Source of the DNA: Streptomyces coeruleorubidus
Lineage (GTDB): Bacteria; Actinomycetota; Actinomycetes; Streptomycetales; Streptomycetaceae
Length of the DNA stretch: 64,000 bases
Assembly (NCBI RefSeq): GCF_028885415.1
Contig: NZ_CP118527.1
Coordinates: 5,270,001-5,334,000 of the forward strand
Reading direction: 5' to 3'
In this document: one piece after another, positions 37,251-45,482 of the stretch
How positions within the stretch are numbered: the stretch's first letter is position 1
Layout: every line of letters begins with the position of its first letter
Notes under the pieces: model-generated
Seen by the model: the letters and a program-made list of their open reading frames with translations, nothing else
What the model was told of the DNA's origin: nothing
Databases searched by the model: none
Position numbers and translations under genes: made by a program

Positions 37251-39872
37251 GTGGACGCCGAGCTGACCAACCGGAGCCGGGACGCGATCAACGCGGCCAG
37301 CAACAGGGCGGTGACCGAGGGGCACCCCGACCTCACCCCCGCCCACCTGCTCCTCGCGCTGCTCCAGGGGCAGGACAACGAGAACATCACCGATCTGCTC
37401 GCCGCGGTCGACGCCGACCAGGCGGCCGTACGCGCCGGAGCCGAGCGCGTGCTCGCCGGGCTGCCCAGTGTGACCGGGTCCACCGTGGCGCCGCCCCAGC
37501 CCAACCGCGAGATGCTCGCCGTCGTCGCCGACGCGCAGGCCCGCGCCAAGGACCTCGGGGACGAGTACCTCTCCACGGAACACCTCCTCATCGGCATCGC
37601 CGCGAAGGGCGGCGCGGCCGGCGAGGTACTGTCCCAGCAGGGCGCCGACGCCAGGAAGCTCCAGGACGCCTTCCAGAAGACGCGGGGAGCGCGCCGGGTG
37701 ACCACGGCCGACCCCGAGGGCCAGTACAAGGCCCTGGAGAAGTTCGGGACCGACTTCACCGCCGCCGCGCGGGAAGGCAAGCTCGATCCCGTCATCGGGC
37801 GGGACCAGGAGATCCGGCGCGTGGTGCAGGTGCTGTCCCGGCGGACCAAGAACAACCCCGTCCTCATCGGTGAGCCCGGCGTCGGCAAGACCGCCGTGGT
37901 CGAAGGGCTCGCCCAGCGGATCGTCAAGGGGGACGTGCCGGAGTCCCTCAAGGACAAGCGGCTCGTCGCGCTCGACCTGGGGGCCATGGTCGCCGGGGCC
38001 AAGTACCGGGGCGAGTTCGAGGAGCGGCTGAAGACCGTCCTCGCCGAGATCAAGGAATCCGACGGGCAGATCATCACCTTCATCGACGAGCTGCACACCG
38101 TCGTCGGGACGGGCGCCGGCGGCGACTCGGCCATGGACGCGGGCAACATGCTGAAGCCCATGCTCGCCCGCGGTGAGCTGCGCATGGTCGGTGCCACGAC
38201 CCTCGACGAGTACCGGGAGCGGATCGAGAAGGACGCCGCCCTGGAGCGGCGCTTCCAGCAGGTGCTGGTCTCCGAGCCGACCGTCGAGGACTCCATCGCG
38301 ATCCTGCGCGGGCTCAAGGGCCGCTACGAGGCCCACCACAAGGTGCAGATCGCCGACAGCGCGCTGGTCGCCGCCGCCACCCTCTCCGACCGGTACATCA
38401 CCTCCCGCTTCCTGCCCGACAAGGCCATCGACCTCGTCGACGAGGCGGCCTCCCGGCTGCGCATGGAGATCGACTCCTCCCCTGTCGAGATCGACGAACT
38501 CCAGCGCGCCGTCGACCGGCTGAAGATGGAGGAGCTGGCGATCGGCAAGGAGACCGACGCGGCCTCCCGAGAGCGCCTGGAGAAGCTGCGCCGCGACCTC
38601 GCCGACAAGGAGGAGGAGCTGCGCGGCCTCACCGCCCGCTGGGAGAAGGAGAAGCAGTCCCTCAACCGCGTCGGCGAGCTGAAGGAACGCCTCGACGAAC
38701 TGCGCGGCCAGGCCGAGCGCGCCCAGCGCGACGGCGACTTCGACACCGCCTCCAAGCTCCTCTACGGCGAGATCCCCGCCCTGGAGAAGGAACTGGAGGC
38801 CGCCTCCGAGGCCGAGGAGGCGTTGACATCTTCCGCCTCCGGCGGGGGCGCCAAGGACACCATGGTCAAGGAGGAGGTCGGCGCCGACGACATCGCCGAC
38901 GTCGTCGCCTCCTGGACCGGCATCCCCGCAGGGCGCCTGCTGGAGGGCGAGACGCAGAAGCTGCTGCGCATGGAGGACGAGCTCGGCAAGCGGCTCATCG
39001 GCCAGACCGAGGCCGTGCGGGCGGTCAGCGACGCCGTGCGGCGGTCCCGCGCCGGGATCTCCGACCCCGACCGCCCCACCGGCTCCTTCCTCTTCCTCGG
39101 CCCGACCGGTGTCGGCAAGACGGAACTGGCCAAGGCTCTCGCCGACTTCCTCTTCGACGACGAGCGGGCGATGGTCCGCATCGACATGTCGGAGTACAGC
39201 GAGAAGCACAGCGTGGCCCGGCTGGTCGGCGCCCCGCCCGGATACGTCGGCTACGAGGAGGGTGGCCAGCTCACGGAGGCGGTGCGCCGCCGTCCGTACT
39301 CCGTCGTCCTGCTGGACGAGGTGGAGAAGGCCCACCCCGAGGTCTTCGACATCCTGCTCCAGGTGCTCGACGACGGGCGTCTCACGGACGGCCAGGGCCG
39401 CACGGTCGACTTCCGCAACACCATCCTCGTCCTGACGTCGAACCTGGGCAGCCAGTTCCTGGTCGACCCGATCACCAGTGAGGCGGAGAAGAAGGAGCAG
39501 GTCCTGGAGGTGGTGCGGACCTCCTTCAAGCCGGAGTTCCTCAACCGCCTGGACGACCTGGTCGTCTTCTCGGCCCTGACCAAGCCCGAGCTGGAGCGCA
39601 TCGCGAAGCTCCAGACCGAGAGCCTCGCCAAGCGCCTCGCCGAGCGGCGCCTCACCCTGGACATCACGCCCGAGGCCCTGGCCTGGCTCGCCGAGGAGGG
39701 CATGGACCCGGCGTACGGCGCGCGTCCGCTGCGCCGCCTCGTCCAGACCGCCATCGGCGACCGCCTCGCCAAGGAGATCCTTTCCGGCGAGATCAAGGAC
39801 GGCGACACGGTACGGGTGGACCGCTTCGGCGACGAACTGCTGGTGGGACCGGCGACTGGCAAGACGCTGTAG
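37251..39872 (+). CDS. clpB: Disaggregase ClpB (Hsp104)
   Basis: An 873-residue AAA+ protein. The Clp N-domain (1-145) contains [16 protein letters not shown]. The first ATPase domain has Walker A GEPGVGKT at 207-214 and a Walker B in [13 protein letters not shown] long coiled-coil M domain covers about 400-520 ([20 protein letters not shown]), which separates ClpB from ClpA/ClpC. The second ATPase has GPTGVGKT at 617-624 and [13 protein letters not shown]. The start is GTG 37251 with an AAGGAGGAG site. It extracts proteins from aggregates with DnaK. Expression should be released from HspR at heat shock through the upstream HAIR site. Confidence 0.98.
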   Translation: MDAELTNRSRDAINAASNRAVTEGHPDLTPAHLLLALLQGQDNENITDLLAAVDADQAAVRAGAERVLAGLPSVTGSTVAPPQPNREMLAVVADAQARAKDLGDEYLSTEHLLIGIAAKGGAAGEVLSQQGADARKLQDAFQKTRGARRVTTADPEGQYKALEKFGTDFTAAAREGKLDPVIGRDQEIRRVVQVLSRRTKNNPVLIGEPGVGKTAVVEGLAQRIVKGDVPESLKDKRLVALDLGAMVAGAKYRGEFEERLKTVLAEIKESDGQIITFIDELHTVVGTGAGGDSAMDAGNMLKPMLARGELRMVGATTLDEYRERIEKDAALERRFQQVLVSEPTVEDSIAILRGLKGRYEAHHKVQIADSALVAAATLSDRYITSRFLPDKAIDLVDEAASRLRMEIDSSPVEIDELQRAVDRLKMEELAIGKETDAASRERLEKLRRDLADKEEELRGLTARWEKEKQSLNRVGELKERLDELRGQAERAQRDGDFDTASKLLYGEIPALEKELEAASEAEEALTSSASGGGAKDTMVKEEVGADDIADVVASWTGIPAGRLLEGETQKLLRMEDELGKRLIGQTEAVRAVSDAVRRSRAGISDPDRPTGSFLFLGPTGVGKTELAKALADFLFDDERAMVRIDMSEYSEKHSVARLVGAPPGYVGYEEGGQLTEAVRRRPYSVVLLDEVEKAHPEVFDILLQVLDDGRLTDGQGRTVDFRNTILVLTSNLGSQFLVDPITSEAEKKEQVLEVVRTSFKPEFLNRLDDLVVFSALTKPELERIAKLQTESLAKRLAERRLTLDITPEALAWLAEEGMDPAYGARPLRRLVQTAIGDRLAKEILSGEIKDGDTVRVDRFGDELLVGPATGKTL

Positions 39873-39876
39873 GACC

Positions 39877-40350
39877 TCACATGGTGAACGCCGAGAAGCG
39901 CACCCGCGCTGTCTCGGCGTTCTCGTACTCCACCCGCACCTGCACCACGTGTGCCTCGGCCGTGGCGGGCAGGCCGTCCTCGTGGCTCACGTCGAGACAG
40001 AGAGCCCCGCAGGAGGCATCCGAGCGGGCCTGAGGCGCGTTCGGATACGTCTCGTGCAGCCAGTCGCGTACGTCCTCGCGCGGCATCCGCAGCACCGCCG
40101 CATACGCGGTGTCGATGCCCTGCTGCATGGTGCAGTTCCCGACGTGGGCGTGCGCCGGGGACGAGGCACCGCCGAAGGCCAGTGCCTCGGCGCAGGTCAC
40201 CTTCTTCAGGGCCCCCGCGCGTGGGTCCCCCTCGTCCGACAGGGCCCATATGAAGAGGGCGGCGATCAGGAATCCGAGGACGAGCACCGGCACGGCCAGG
40301 ACGGGCAGGATCATCCGCCACCGCGTGCAACCCCTGCCCGGTTCCGCCAC
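39877..40350 (-). CDS. Membrane-anchored hypothetical protein
   Basis: A 157-residue protein with one N-terminal membrane helix (ILPVLAVPVLVLGFLIAALFIWAL), which leaves about 110 residues outside the cell. The exported part has four Cys (near residues 53, 72, 114, 118) that could form two disulfides, and ends in a beta-rich segment (AHVVQVRVEYENAETARVRF). Not recognised. It is convergent with clpB, with only 4 bp between the stops, so no separate terminator fits there. Confidence 0.6.
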   Translation of the reverse strand: MAEPGRGCTRWRMILPVLAVPVLVLGFLIAALFIWALSDEGDPRAGALKKVTCAEALAFGGASSPAHAHVGNCTMQQGIDTAYAAVLRMPREDVRDWLHETYPNAPQARSDASCGALCLDVSHEDGLPATAEAHVVQVRVEYENAETARVRFSAFTM

Positions 40351-40512
40351 TGCCGCCCCCTCCGTCCGCTATTCAGGAGGACGGCGTGCGGCACCTGGAG
40401 GTTGCGGTTGACCGGATCGTGTCAGCCATGGGCTTAGAGGGTCTGTCGGGGCTTGCCACCCCCCTCCCCGCATGGGGGAGGATGGCGGAATCCGTACGAA
40501 GGGAAATTCACG

Positions 40513-41040
40513 GTGACCATCGACCCGTCCTCGATTCCGAACTTCGGGGGCCAGCCCGAGCCGCAGCCGCAAGGACCGGCGGGCCCCGTCGTCCCGGATC
40601 AGGACCTCGTGAAGCAGCTCCTCGACCAGATGGAGCTCAAGTACGTCGTCGACGACGAGGGAGACCTCGCGGCGCCGTGGGAGCAGTTCCGCACCTACTT
40701 CATGTTCCGAGGTGAGGGAGACCAGCAGGTCTTCTCCGTGCGGACGTTCTACGACCGGCCCCACGAGATCGAGGCCAAGCCTCAGATCCTGGAGTCCATC
40801 GACGACTGGAACCGCCGCACCCTGTGGCCCAAGGTCTACAGCCACACCCACGACGACGGCACGGTCCGCCTGATCGGCGAGGCCCAGATGCTGATCGGCA
40901 TGGGCGTGAGCCTGGAGCACTTCGTCTCCTCGACGGTCAGCTGGGTGCGGGCCGCGATCGAGTTCGACAAGTGGCTCATCGAGCAGCTCGGTCTCGAGGA
41001 GGAGATCAACGAGGCGGAGAAGCCCGAGGACGAGGAGTAG
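40513..41040 (+). CDS. YbjN-domain protein
   Basis: A 175-residue acidic protein from GTG 40513, with an AAGGGAAA site just upstream. A Pro/Gln-rich first 25 residues lead into the YbjN domain (LLDQMELKYVVDDEGDLAAP, then YFMFRGEGDQQVFSVRTFYD, then WPKVYSHTHDDGTVRLIGEA). The fold is related to type III secretion chaperones and is linked to stress and surface functions in other bacteria; its molecular role is unclear. A clear terminator follows. Confidence 0.8.
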   Translation: MTIDPSSIPNFGGQPEPQPQGPAGPVVPDQDLVKQLLDQMELKYVVDDEGDLAAPWEQFRTYFMFRGEGDQQVFSVRTFYDRPHEIEAKPQILESIDDWNRRTLWPKVYSHTHDDGTVRLIGEAQMLIGMGVSLEHFVSSTVSWVRAAIEFDKWLIEQLGLEEEINEAEKPEDEE

Positions 41041-41069
41041 GCCCAGCGCCAGGGCCCCGCGCGGCGCGT

Positions 41070-41116
41070 CGGCGCGTACGAGCAGGTACGTGCTGTACGC
41101 GCCGTTTTGCTTTTTC
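41070..41116 (+). terminator. Rho-independent terminator after the YbjN gene
   Basis: A GC-rich hairpin (left arm from 41070, right arm TGCTGTACGCGCCG at 41091-41104, one bulge) followed by TTTTGCTTTTTC. This is the most classical intrinsic terminator in the window. Confidence 0.9.
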
Positions 41117-41216
41117 GCGCCCGAGCAGACCCCACGGGTGGATCCAGCCCTGCGCCGCTGTTTCCGATGAGTAGAGTGAACGGCTGTCTGAAGATCGTAA
41201 GAGAAGGGAGTATGGG

Positions 41217-41423
41217 GTGCGCCGGTTACTGGGCGTAGCGGTTGTGGTTGCGGGGATGGCTCTCGCGTTCTGGTTGGTCTTGGGGCCTTCAGCTGATTGG
41301 GAGGGCGGTGCGAGGTTCGGGCGCTTCGCCCTGTTGCTGAGCTGCTTCCTGGTGATCGGCGGTGGCGTGCGGTTGATCTACCCCGACAAGCCCAAGGACG
41401 AGCCGACCGAGGTCGCCGGGTAA
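41217..41423 (+). CDS. Small two-helix membrane protein
   Basis: A 68-residue protein from GTG 41217 with two predicted membrane helices ([20 protein letters not shown] and [18 protein letters not shown]). The tail [13 protein letters not shown] is short and charged. Not recognised; typical of small Streptomyces membrane proteins. Confidence 0.65.
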   Translation: MRRLLGVAVVVAGMALAFWLVLGPSADWEGGARFGRFALLLSCFLVIGGGVRLIYPDKPKDEPTEVAG

Positions 41424-41598
41424 TCCCGTACTGTCCCGCTACGGTTTGTTGGTTTGTGGATGCCCGGGACTCAGCCCAATCGCCCGACCACCTCGATGGC
41501 CGACCGGCCAGGACGCAGGCCCAGACGAGTGACGTCCTGGCCGGATGAGGTGGCCGGCGTCGGGGAGCGAGAGACCTGCTCGCAACTCCGGCGGATCC

Positions 41599-43050
41599 TC
41601 ACCGCGGTCCGAGGTGCGGTGGAGTGCGGATGCCGAACTCGCGACGGAGGGCGGACAGTGCGGCAAGGTAACCCGACATGCCGTGAACGCTTGGCCCGGG
41701 CGGCGTTGATGCGGAGCACATGTAGACACCGGTCAGCGGGGTGCGGTAGGGATCAAAACGTGGAACAGGGCGCATGACGGACTGCCAGAGAGTCATTGCA
41801 CCTGCTCCGATGTCCCCGCCCACGTAATTCGGGTTGTATGCGTGGTAGTCGGCACCGCTGATCCCGCGTCGATGGATCACCGTGTCGGCGAATCCGGGCG
41901 CGTAGCGCTCGATGCATGCCGTGACCATTGCGGTCGGGTCCACCGCGTCCCCGTTCGGGACATGCGCATAGGCCCACACAGGACGTCGCCCCGGTTTGGC
42001 GCGGCTCGGATCGGCCGAGGCGGGGTCGACCAGCAGAACGAACGGTTCCTCAGGGTGGATGCCGACGGCAGCCTTGGTCTCGGCTTCGAACATCTCGGCC
42101 TGGGTTCCCCCCAGGTGAACGGTTGCGGCCTGCCCTACGCCAGGGTTGGCCCAGGGAATCGGCTCAGAGACGAGGAAGTCCACCTTGGCCGCTGCCGGCC
42201 CGTACCGGAACCGTGCCAGGCCTCGCTTGTAGCCGGCCGGAAGCCGGTCGGCTGCGATCTCCGTGAACGTCTTGGGGCTTGTGTCGAGAAGCACCAGTTT
42301 CGCTCGGGGAAGTTCGTCGAGGCTGGTCACGTGGTGATCCGTGTGGAAGGTCCCCCCGTGGGCGGTGATGTCGTCGGCAAGCGCGTCGGCGATGCGAGCG
42401 CTGCCTCCCTCGGGGATCGGCCAACCGCTGGCGTGTGCGAGGTGTCCGAGGAGCATTGCGACTGCGCTGGAGGCAAGGGAAGGAAGTTTGCCGACTGCGT
42501 GCGCCGCCACCCCGGTGAGGAGCGAGCGGGCTACTTCGGTGCTGAAGTGGTGGGGCGCCAGCGCAGTACCGTGGGCAAGCATGCGGGGAGCCAGTAGCGC
42601 TGGGACGGCAAGGCCTCGCGGGAGACGTCTTTGCCCCGACAGGATGAAGTCAACCAGTTCCTGGGAATGGTTGACCAACGGCTGCATGAGACGACGCCAG
42701 CGCTCACCGTCCGGACCGAGATGGGCGCAGGTCGCTTCCAGATCCCGGTAGGCAAGGCCGGCGAGCCCGTTTTTCAGGGGGTGAGCGTAGCTGACGGATG
42801 GATACAGCATGTTCACCCCCCGGGATGCCAGGTCGAACTGACGAAAAAAAGGGGACACAACGGCCATAGGGTGAACGGCGGAACAGATGTCGTGGTCTAT
42901 CTCGGCATCGAAGAGCGGCTCCGTCCGCAGCCCGCCTCCGATGGTTGTCCGGGCCTCGTACAAGGCGACCTTGAGCCCTGCCCGCCCGAGAGTAACCGCA
43001 GCGGCAAGGCCGTTCGGGCCGGTTCCTACCACAATCGCGTCGGGTTCCAT
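41599..43050 (-). CDS. FAD-dependent oxidoreductase, phytoene-desaturase (CrtI) superfamily
   Basis: A 483-residue flavoprotein from ATG 43050, with a CGGAGG site. The N-terminal Rossmann motif is AIVVGTGPNGLAAAVTLGRA (Gly9, 11, 14), followed by the acidic end of strand 2 in VALYEA. The C-terminal FAD motif is TGVYMCSASTPPGPSVHGMS. The whole pattern matches NAD(P)/FAD-dependent amine-oxidase/CrtI-like proteins, often annotated as phytoene dehydrogenase-related. No carotenoid genes are nearby. It is divergent from the DUF5819-HTTM operon and shares its 373-bp regulatory region, so a role in the same system is possible (inference). Confidence 0.8.
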   Translation of the reverse strand: MEPDAIVVGTGPNGLAAAVTLGRAGLKVALYEARTTIGGGLRTEPLFDAEIDHDICSAVHPMAVVSPFFRQFDLASRGVNMLYPSVSYAHPLKNGLAGLAYRDLEATCAHLGPDGERWRRLMQPLVNHSQELVDFILSGQRRLPRGLAVPALLAPRMLAHGTALAPHHFSTEVARSLLTGVAAHAVGKLPSLASSAVAMLLGHLAHASGWPIPEGGSARIADALADDITAHGGTFHTDHHVTSLDELPRAKLVLLDTSPKTFTEIAADRLPAGYKRGLARFRYGPAAAKVDFLVSEPIPWANPGVGQAATVHLGGTQAEMFEAETKAAVGIHPEEPFVLLVDPASADPSRAKPGRRPVWAYAHVPNGDAVDPTAMVTACIERYAPGFADTVIHRRGISGADYHAYNPNYVGGDIGAGAMTLWQSVMRPVPRFDPYRTPLTGVYMCSASTPPGPSVHGMSGYLAALSALRREFGIRTPPHLGPR

Positions 43051-43131
43051 GCATCCTCCGTAAGTTTTAGGGGGACATACCAATACAGCCAATGGGGCGA
43101 GCGCTTCCGGAATGTTTAATTCCAGACCCCT

Positions 43132-43145
43132 GTGATGATCATCAC
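43132..43145. repeat. Perfect palindrome in the divergent regulatory region
   Basis: GTGATGATCATCAC, a 14-bp perfect palindrome 82 bp upstream of the FAD oxidoreductase ATG. A partial copy (GATCATCATCAA) occurs about 50 bp further on. It may be a repressor operator. Confidence 0.5.
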
Positions 43146-43217
43146 GTGACCACTCCTTGAGATGCCCGCGTCAATCTCCATAAGATCATCATCAATCGCG
43201 GCGGGCATTGGGACTCG

Positions 43218-43233
43218 ACTTGAAAAAACAAGT
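43218..43233. repeat. Inverted repeat ACTTG-N6-CAAGT beside a TTGACA box
   Basis: ACTTG (43218-43222) and CAAGT (43229-43233) flank an A6 tract. The element overlaps the start of a TTGACA sequence (43233-43238) that could be a -35 box. This part of the region is clearly less GC-rich than the surroundings. Confidence 0.45.
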
Positions 43234-43310
43234 TGACATGCGGAGCGCGTGCCGCAAGAAATCTTCCGTCTCCGCCGGAAGTCTGATTCGTCCACGGGGG
43301 GCGAGCGGTC

Positions 43311-43365
43311 GAAGATGCCTGACCTGCATCTTCAAACATGCCGCTGTTGATGTCTGACCAACATC
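43311..43365. promoter_or_regulatory. Paired operator-like repeats upstream of the DUF5819-HTTM operon
   Basis: Two related dyads lie 35 bp apart. The first is GATGC-CTGACCT-GCATC (43314-43330), extended by GAA/TTC to an 8-bp arm. The second is GATGT-CTGACCA-ACATC (43349-43365). Both arms and most of the central heptamer (CTGACC) are kept. The second copy ends 58 bp before the ATG of the first gene. The pattern is that of a tandem binding site for a dimeric regulator. Confidence 0.65.
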
Positions 43366-43423
43366 TCAGGTGTGCCGCCGCTCTCGCCTCAGGCGATCAG
43401 GTTGTAAACAATAGAGGGGAAAA

Positions 43424-43786
43424 ATGAAGAAGAAGAATGCCGCTGCCGTCATCGGCGTGGCCATTGCCGGCACGTTCTTGACCGTGTCGATGCAGGGTTC
43501 CGCTCAGGCCTCCACGCCGCCGCAGGCGACCGCGGCCCTGAGCGCTCAGGCCACCACCGAGGACGCTCCGAAGGCGCCTCAGGCCCGCGCTGCCGGCCGG
43601 GCTGCCGTGGCGGCCGGCCGGGCGGCCGGCCGGGCTGCCGCTCGGGCCACCGTTCACGCAAAGGCCGCCGCGGGATCCCTCGCCAACCAGGCGGGACAGG
43701 TTGCCAACAACTTCAGCCTGTTCGCCCCGCCTGCGAAGGTGTCGGGTGACGGCGCCTCTGCTGCGGCGACTGTTTTCGACAGGTGA
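43424..43786 (+). CDS. Small secreted Ala/Arg-rich protein, putative peptide precursor
   Basis: A 120-residue protein. The signal peptide has a KKK start and the core VIGVAIAGTFLTV, with likely cleavage at AQA-S (29/30). The mature part is low-complexity. Residues 53-82 are an Ala-rich cationic helix with repeated AAGRAA units, and the C-terminal third contains NNFSLFAPPAKVSGDG. There are no Cys. It is the first gene of a four-gene operon; its stop overlaps the next start (GTGA). In gene order and size it could be the substrate of the DUF5819/HTTM pair, as SdpC is of SdpA/SdpB (inference). Confidence 0.65.
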   Translation: MKKKNAAAVIGVAIAGTFLTVSMQGSAQASTPPQATAALSAQATTEDAPKAPQARAAGRAAVAAGRAAGRAAARATVHAKAAAGSLANQAGQVANNFSLFAPPAKVSGDGASAAATVFDR

Positions 43787-44463
43787 CAATGCGCCATCGG
43801 CGCATCCAGAGGGCGGCACTGTTGGCTGGTGCCGCCCTCCTGGGCGCCCACTTCTCCCTCGCGGCGTTCTCTCAGGCGCCACTCAGCCCAGCCAAGATTC
43901 AGCTGCATGGAGTGATCAGCGGCTACCTGGAGCCGTACTTCACGCAGAACTGGAGTCTGTTTGCTCCTGATCCGACGAAAGATGATCAAGGGATAGTTGC
44001 GCGCGCGAAGTGCGCCGACGGTGCGGTCACGGATTACTACGATGTGACCGGACCCTTGATCAAGGAGACCCAGGAAGACCGATTCTTCCCTTCTCGTACG
44101 GTACGGCTCGTAAGTAACGGACTCAATCAGCTCAACGATTCAGATGACCTGTTGTGGCGTCTCCGTCAGAAGCAGGAAGAGGAGAACAGCGAACGCTCAG
44201 AGGCGAAAGACGGAAAGCGTGATCGTGGCATCCCTCTGACGCCCTATGAGAAGAGTCAGCACAAGGGCGCTGAGCGCTCCTTGTCCCGTTTCGCGCTGAC
44301 CCAGATACGCAACGTCTGCCCCGATGGCACGGGCCCGACCGCCATCCAGGCGCGCATGTATATCAAGAAACTGCCTCCGTGGTCACAGCGAAACAACTCA
44401 AAGGCGAAGAGCAAGCTGGACATTTACGACTTGCCGTGGAAAAAGGCGGTTGAACTGCAGTGA
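43783..44463 (+). CDS. DUF5819-type protein (SdpA-like)
   Basis: A 226-residue protein. One N-terminal membrane helix (AALLAGAALLGAHFSLAAF) is followed by YLEPYFTQNWSLFAPDP, the hallmark QNWxLFAPDP box of DUF5819, which resembles the Pro-x-W-x-F-F box of SdpA proteins. A charged linker (about residues 125-160) and a C-terminal domain with LTQIRNVCPDG follow. GTG 43783 overlaps the preceding stop; ATG 43789 is an alternative. DUF5819 genes commonly sit next to HTTM genes, as here. SdpA with SdpB matures the SDP toxin of Bacillus; equivalence here is inference. Confidence 0.75.
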   Translation: MTMRHRRIQRAALLAGAALLGAHFSLAAFSQAPLSPAKIQLHGVISGYLEPYFTQNWSLFAPDPTKDDQGIVARAKCADGAVTDYYDVTGPLIKETQEDRFFPSRTVRLVSNGLNQLNDSDDLLWRLRQKQEEENSERSEAKDGKRDRGIPLTPYEKSQHKGAERSLSRFALTQIRNVCPDGTGPTAIQARMYIKKLPPWSQRNNSKAKSKLDIYDLPWKKAVELQ

Positions 44464-45482
44464 GCATCATGAAAAAGATTGACTCAGCTGCCAGTCGACC
44501 CGTCGCCGCACTGGGAGTTTCAGGAACCCGTGCACTGCTCGGCTTCGTCGGGCTCATGTACTACCTGAGCCACTACGGCGATCGGAGCTACCTCTTCGGC
44601 CCGGGAGCCGATTCGGTTCTGCCGCACCGCCTCTTCGTCGAACAAATCCAGGAGAAGGGAAGTTTCAGCCTCTACGCCTGGAGTACTTCCGACGTCTGGT
44701 TCGAAGCGATCTTCCACCTCGGCGTGCTCGCCGCTCTGGCCGTCACCGTGGGAGTGGGAGGCAGAGTTGTTCTCGCGGCGCACGGAATCCTCCTCTGGTC
44801 GCTCTACGAACGGCAGTCAGCCTTTCTGGACGGGGGAGACAACCTCGCCCAACTCGTCATCCCCATGCTGCTCCTGACGAACTGCTACCAGAACTTCTCG
44901 TTCTCGAGCGGAGTCGCCGACCGTGTCATCGGACGACTCCCGGGGAGCGTGCGCTCTCTCGGTGTTCCACTGCACAACCTGGGCGTAGTGGCGATCGCCG
45001 TGCAGATGTGTCTCGTGTACGTGGTGAGTGGTCTGTACAAAGTGCAGGGAGAAGTGTGGCAGGACGGCACCGCGCTCTTCTACATCATGCGCGTTCCCGA
45101 GTTCGAGCTGCCAGGTCTGTCCAACCTCGTCTACAACAACGACGTACTCGTCTTCCTCGGCACCTACAGCACCACTTTGTTCCTGGTGTACTTCCCCATG
45201 GGGATCCTGGTGCCCAGCTTGCGCCCGTGGACGGCAGTGGCCTCCATCGCGTTCCATGCATCCATTGGCGTGTTCATGGGCCTCACCGCGTTCGCCCTGA
45301 CGATGATCGCCTGCGACCTCATCTTCCTCTCCTCTGCCCTGTCCCGCGCTCGCCGGATGGCACGGAAGATCAGCAAGAGCTGGACGCAGAAGCAGCCCGA
45401 GAGTATCCCGGCGGTCACCGACCAGAGCGCACCGGAAAGTGACACCCCGGCCAATGCCCCCGTTCCCCAAGCTGCAAGGTGA
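44460..45482 (+). CDS. HTTM-domain membrane protein (SdpB-like)
   Basis: A 340-residue polytopic protein of the horizontally transferred transmembrane (HTTM) family, distantly related to vitamin K-dependent gamma-carboxylase. Seven or eight hydrophobic segments are visible. Family-like features are RALLGFVGLMYYL near the N-terminus, the loop SAFLDGGDNLAQLVIPMLLL, and a SGLYKVQGEVWQDGTALFYI segment. The last 45 residues are a charged, Pro-rich cytoplasmic tail. GTG 44460 overlaps the DUF5819 stop (GTGA). SdpB, needed for SDP toxin maturation, is an HTTM protein. Confidence 0.85.
   Translation: MSIMKKIDSAASRPVAALGVSGTRALLGFVGLMYYLSHYGDRSYLFGPGADSVLPHRLFVEQIQEKGSFSLYAWSTSDVWFEAIFHLGVLAALAVTVGVGGRVVLAAHGILLWSLYERQSAFLDGGDNLAQLVIPMLLLTNCYQNFSFSSGVADRVIGRLPGSVRSLGVPLHNLGVVAIAVQMCLVYVVSGLYKVQGEVWQDGTALFYIMRVPEFELPGLSNLVYNNDVLVFLGTYSTTLFLVYFPMGILVPSLRPWTAVASIAFHASIGVFMGLTAFALTMIACDLIFLSSALSRARRMARKISKSWTQKQPESIPAVTDQSAPESDTPANAPVPQAAR

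Noticed and set aside
37062..39335. Very long open frame antisense to clpB (757 codons)
   Set aside because: The sequence on the plus strand is unambiguous ClpB. The antisense frame is open only because high third-position GC removes stops; its protein is low-complexity and has no domain.
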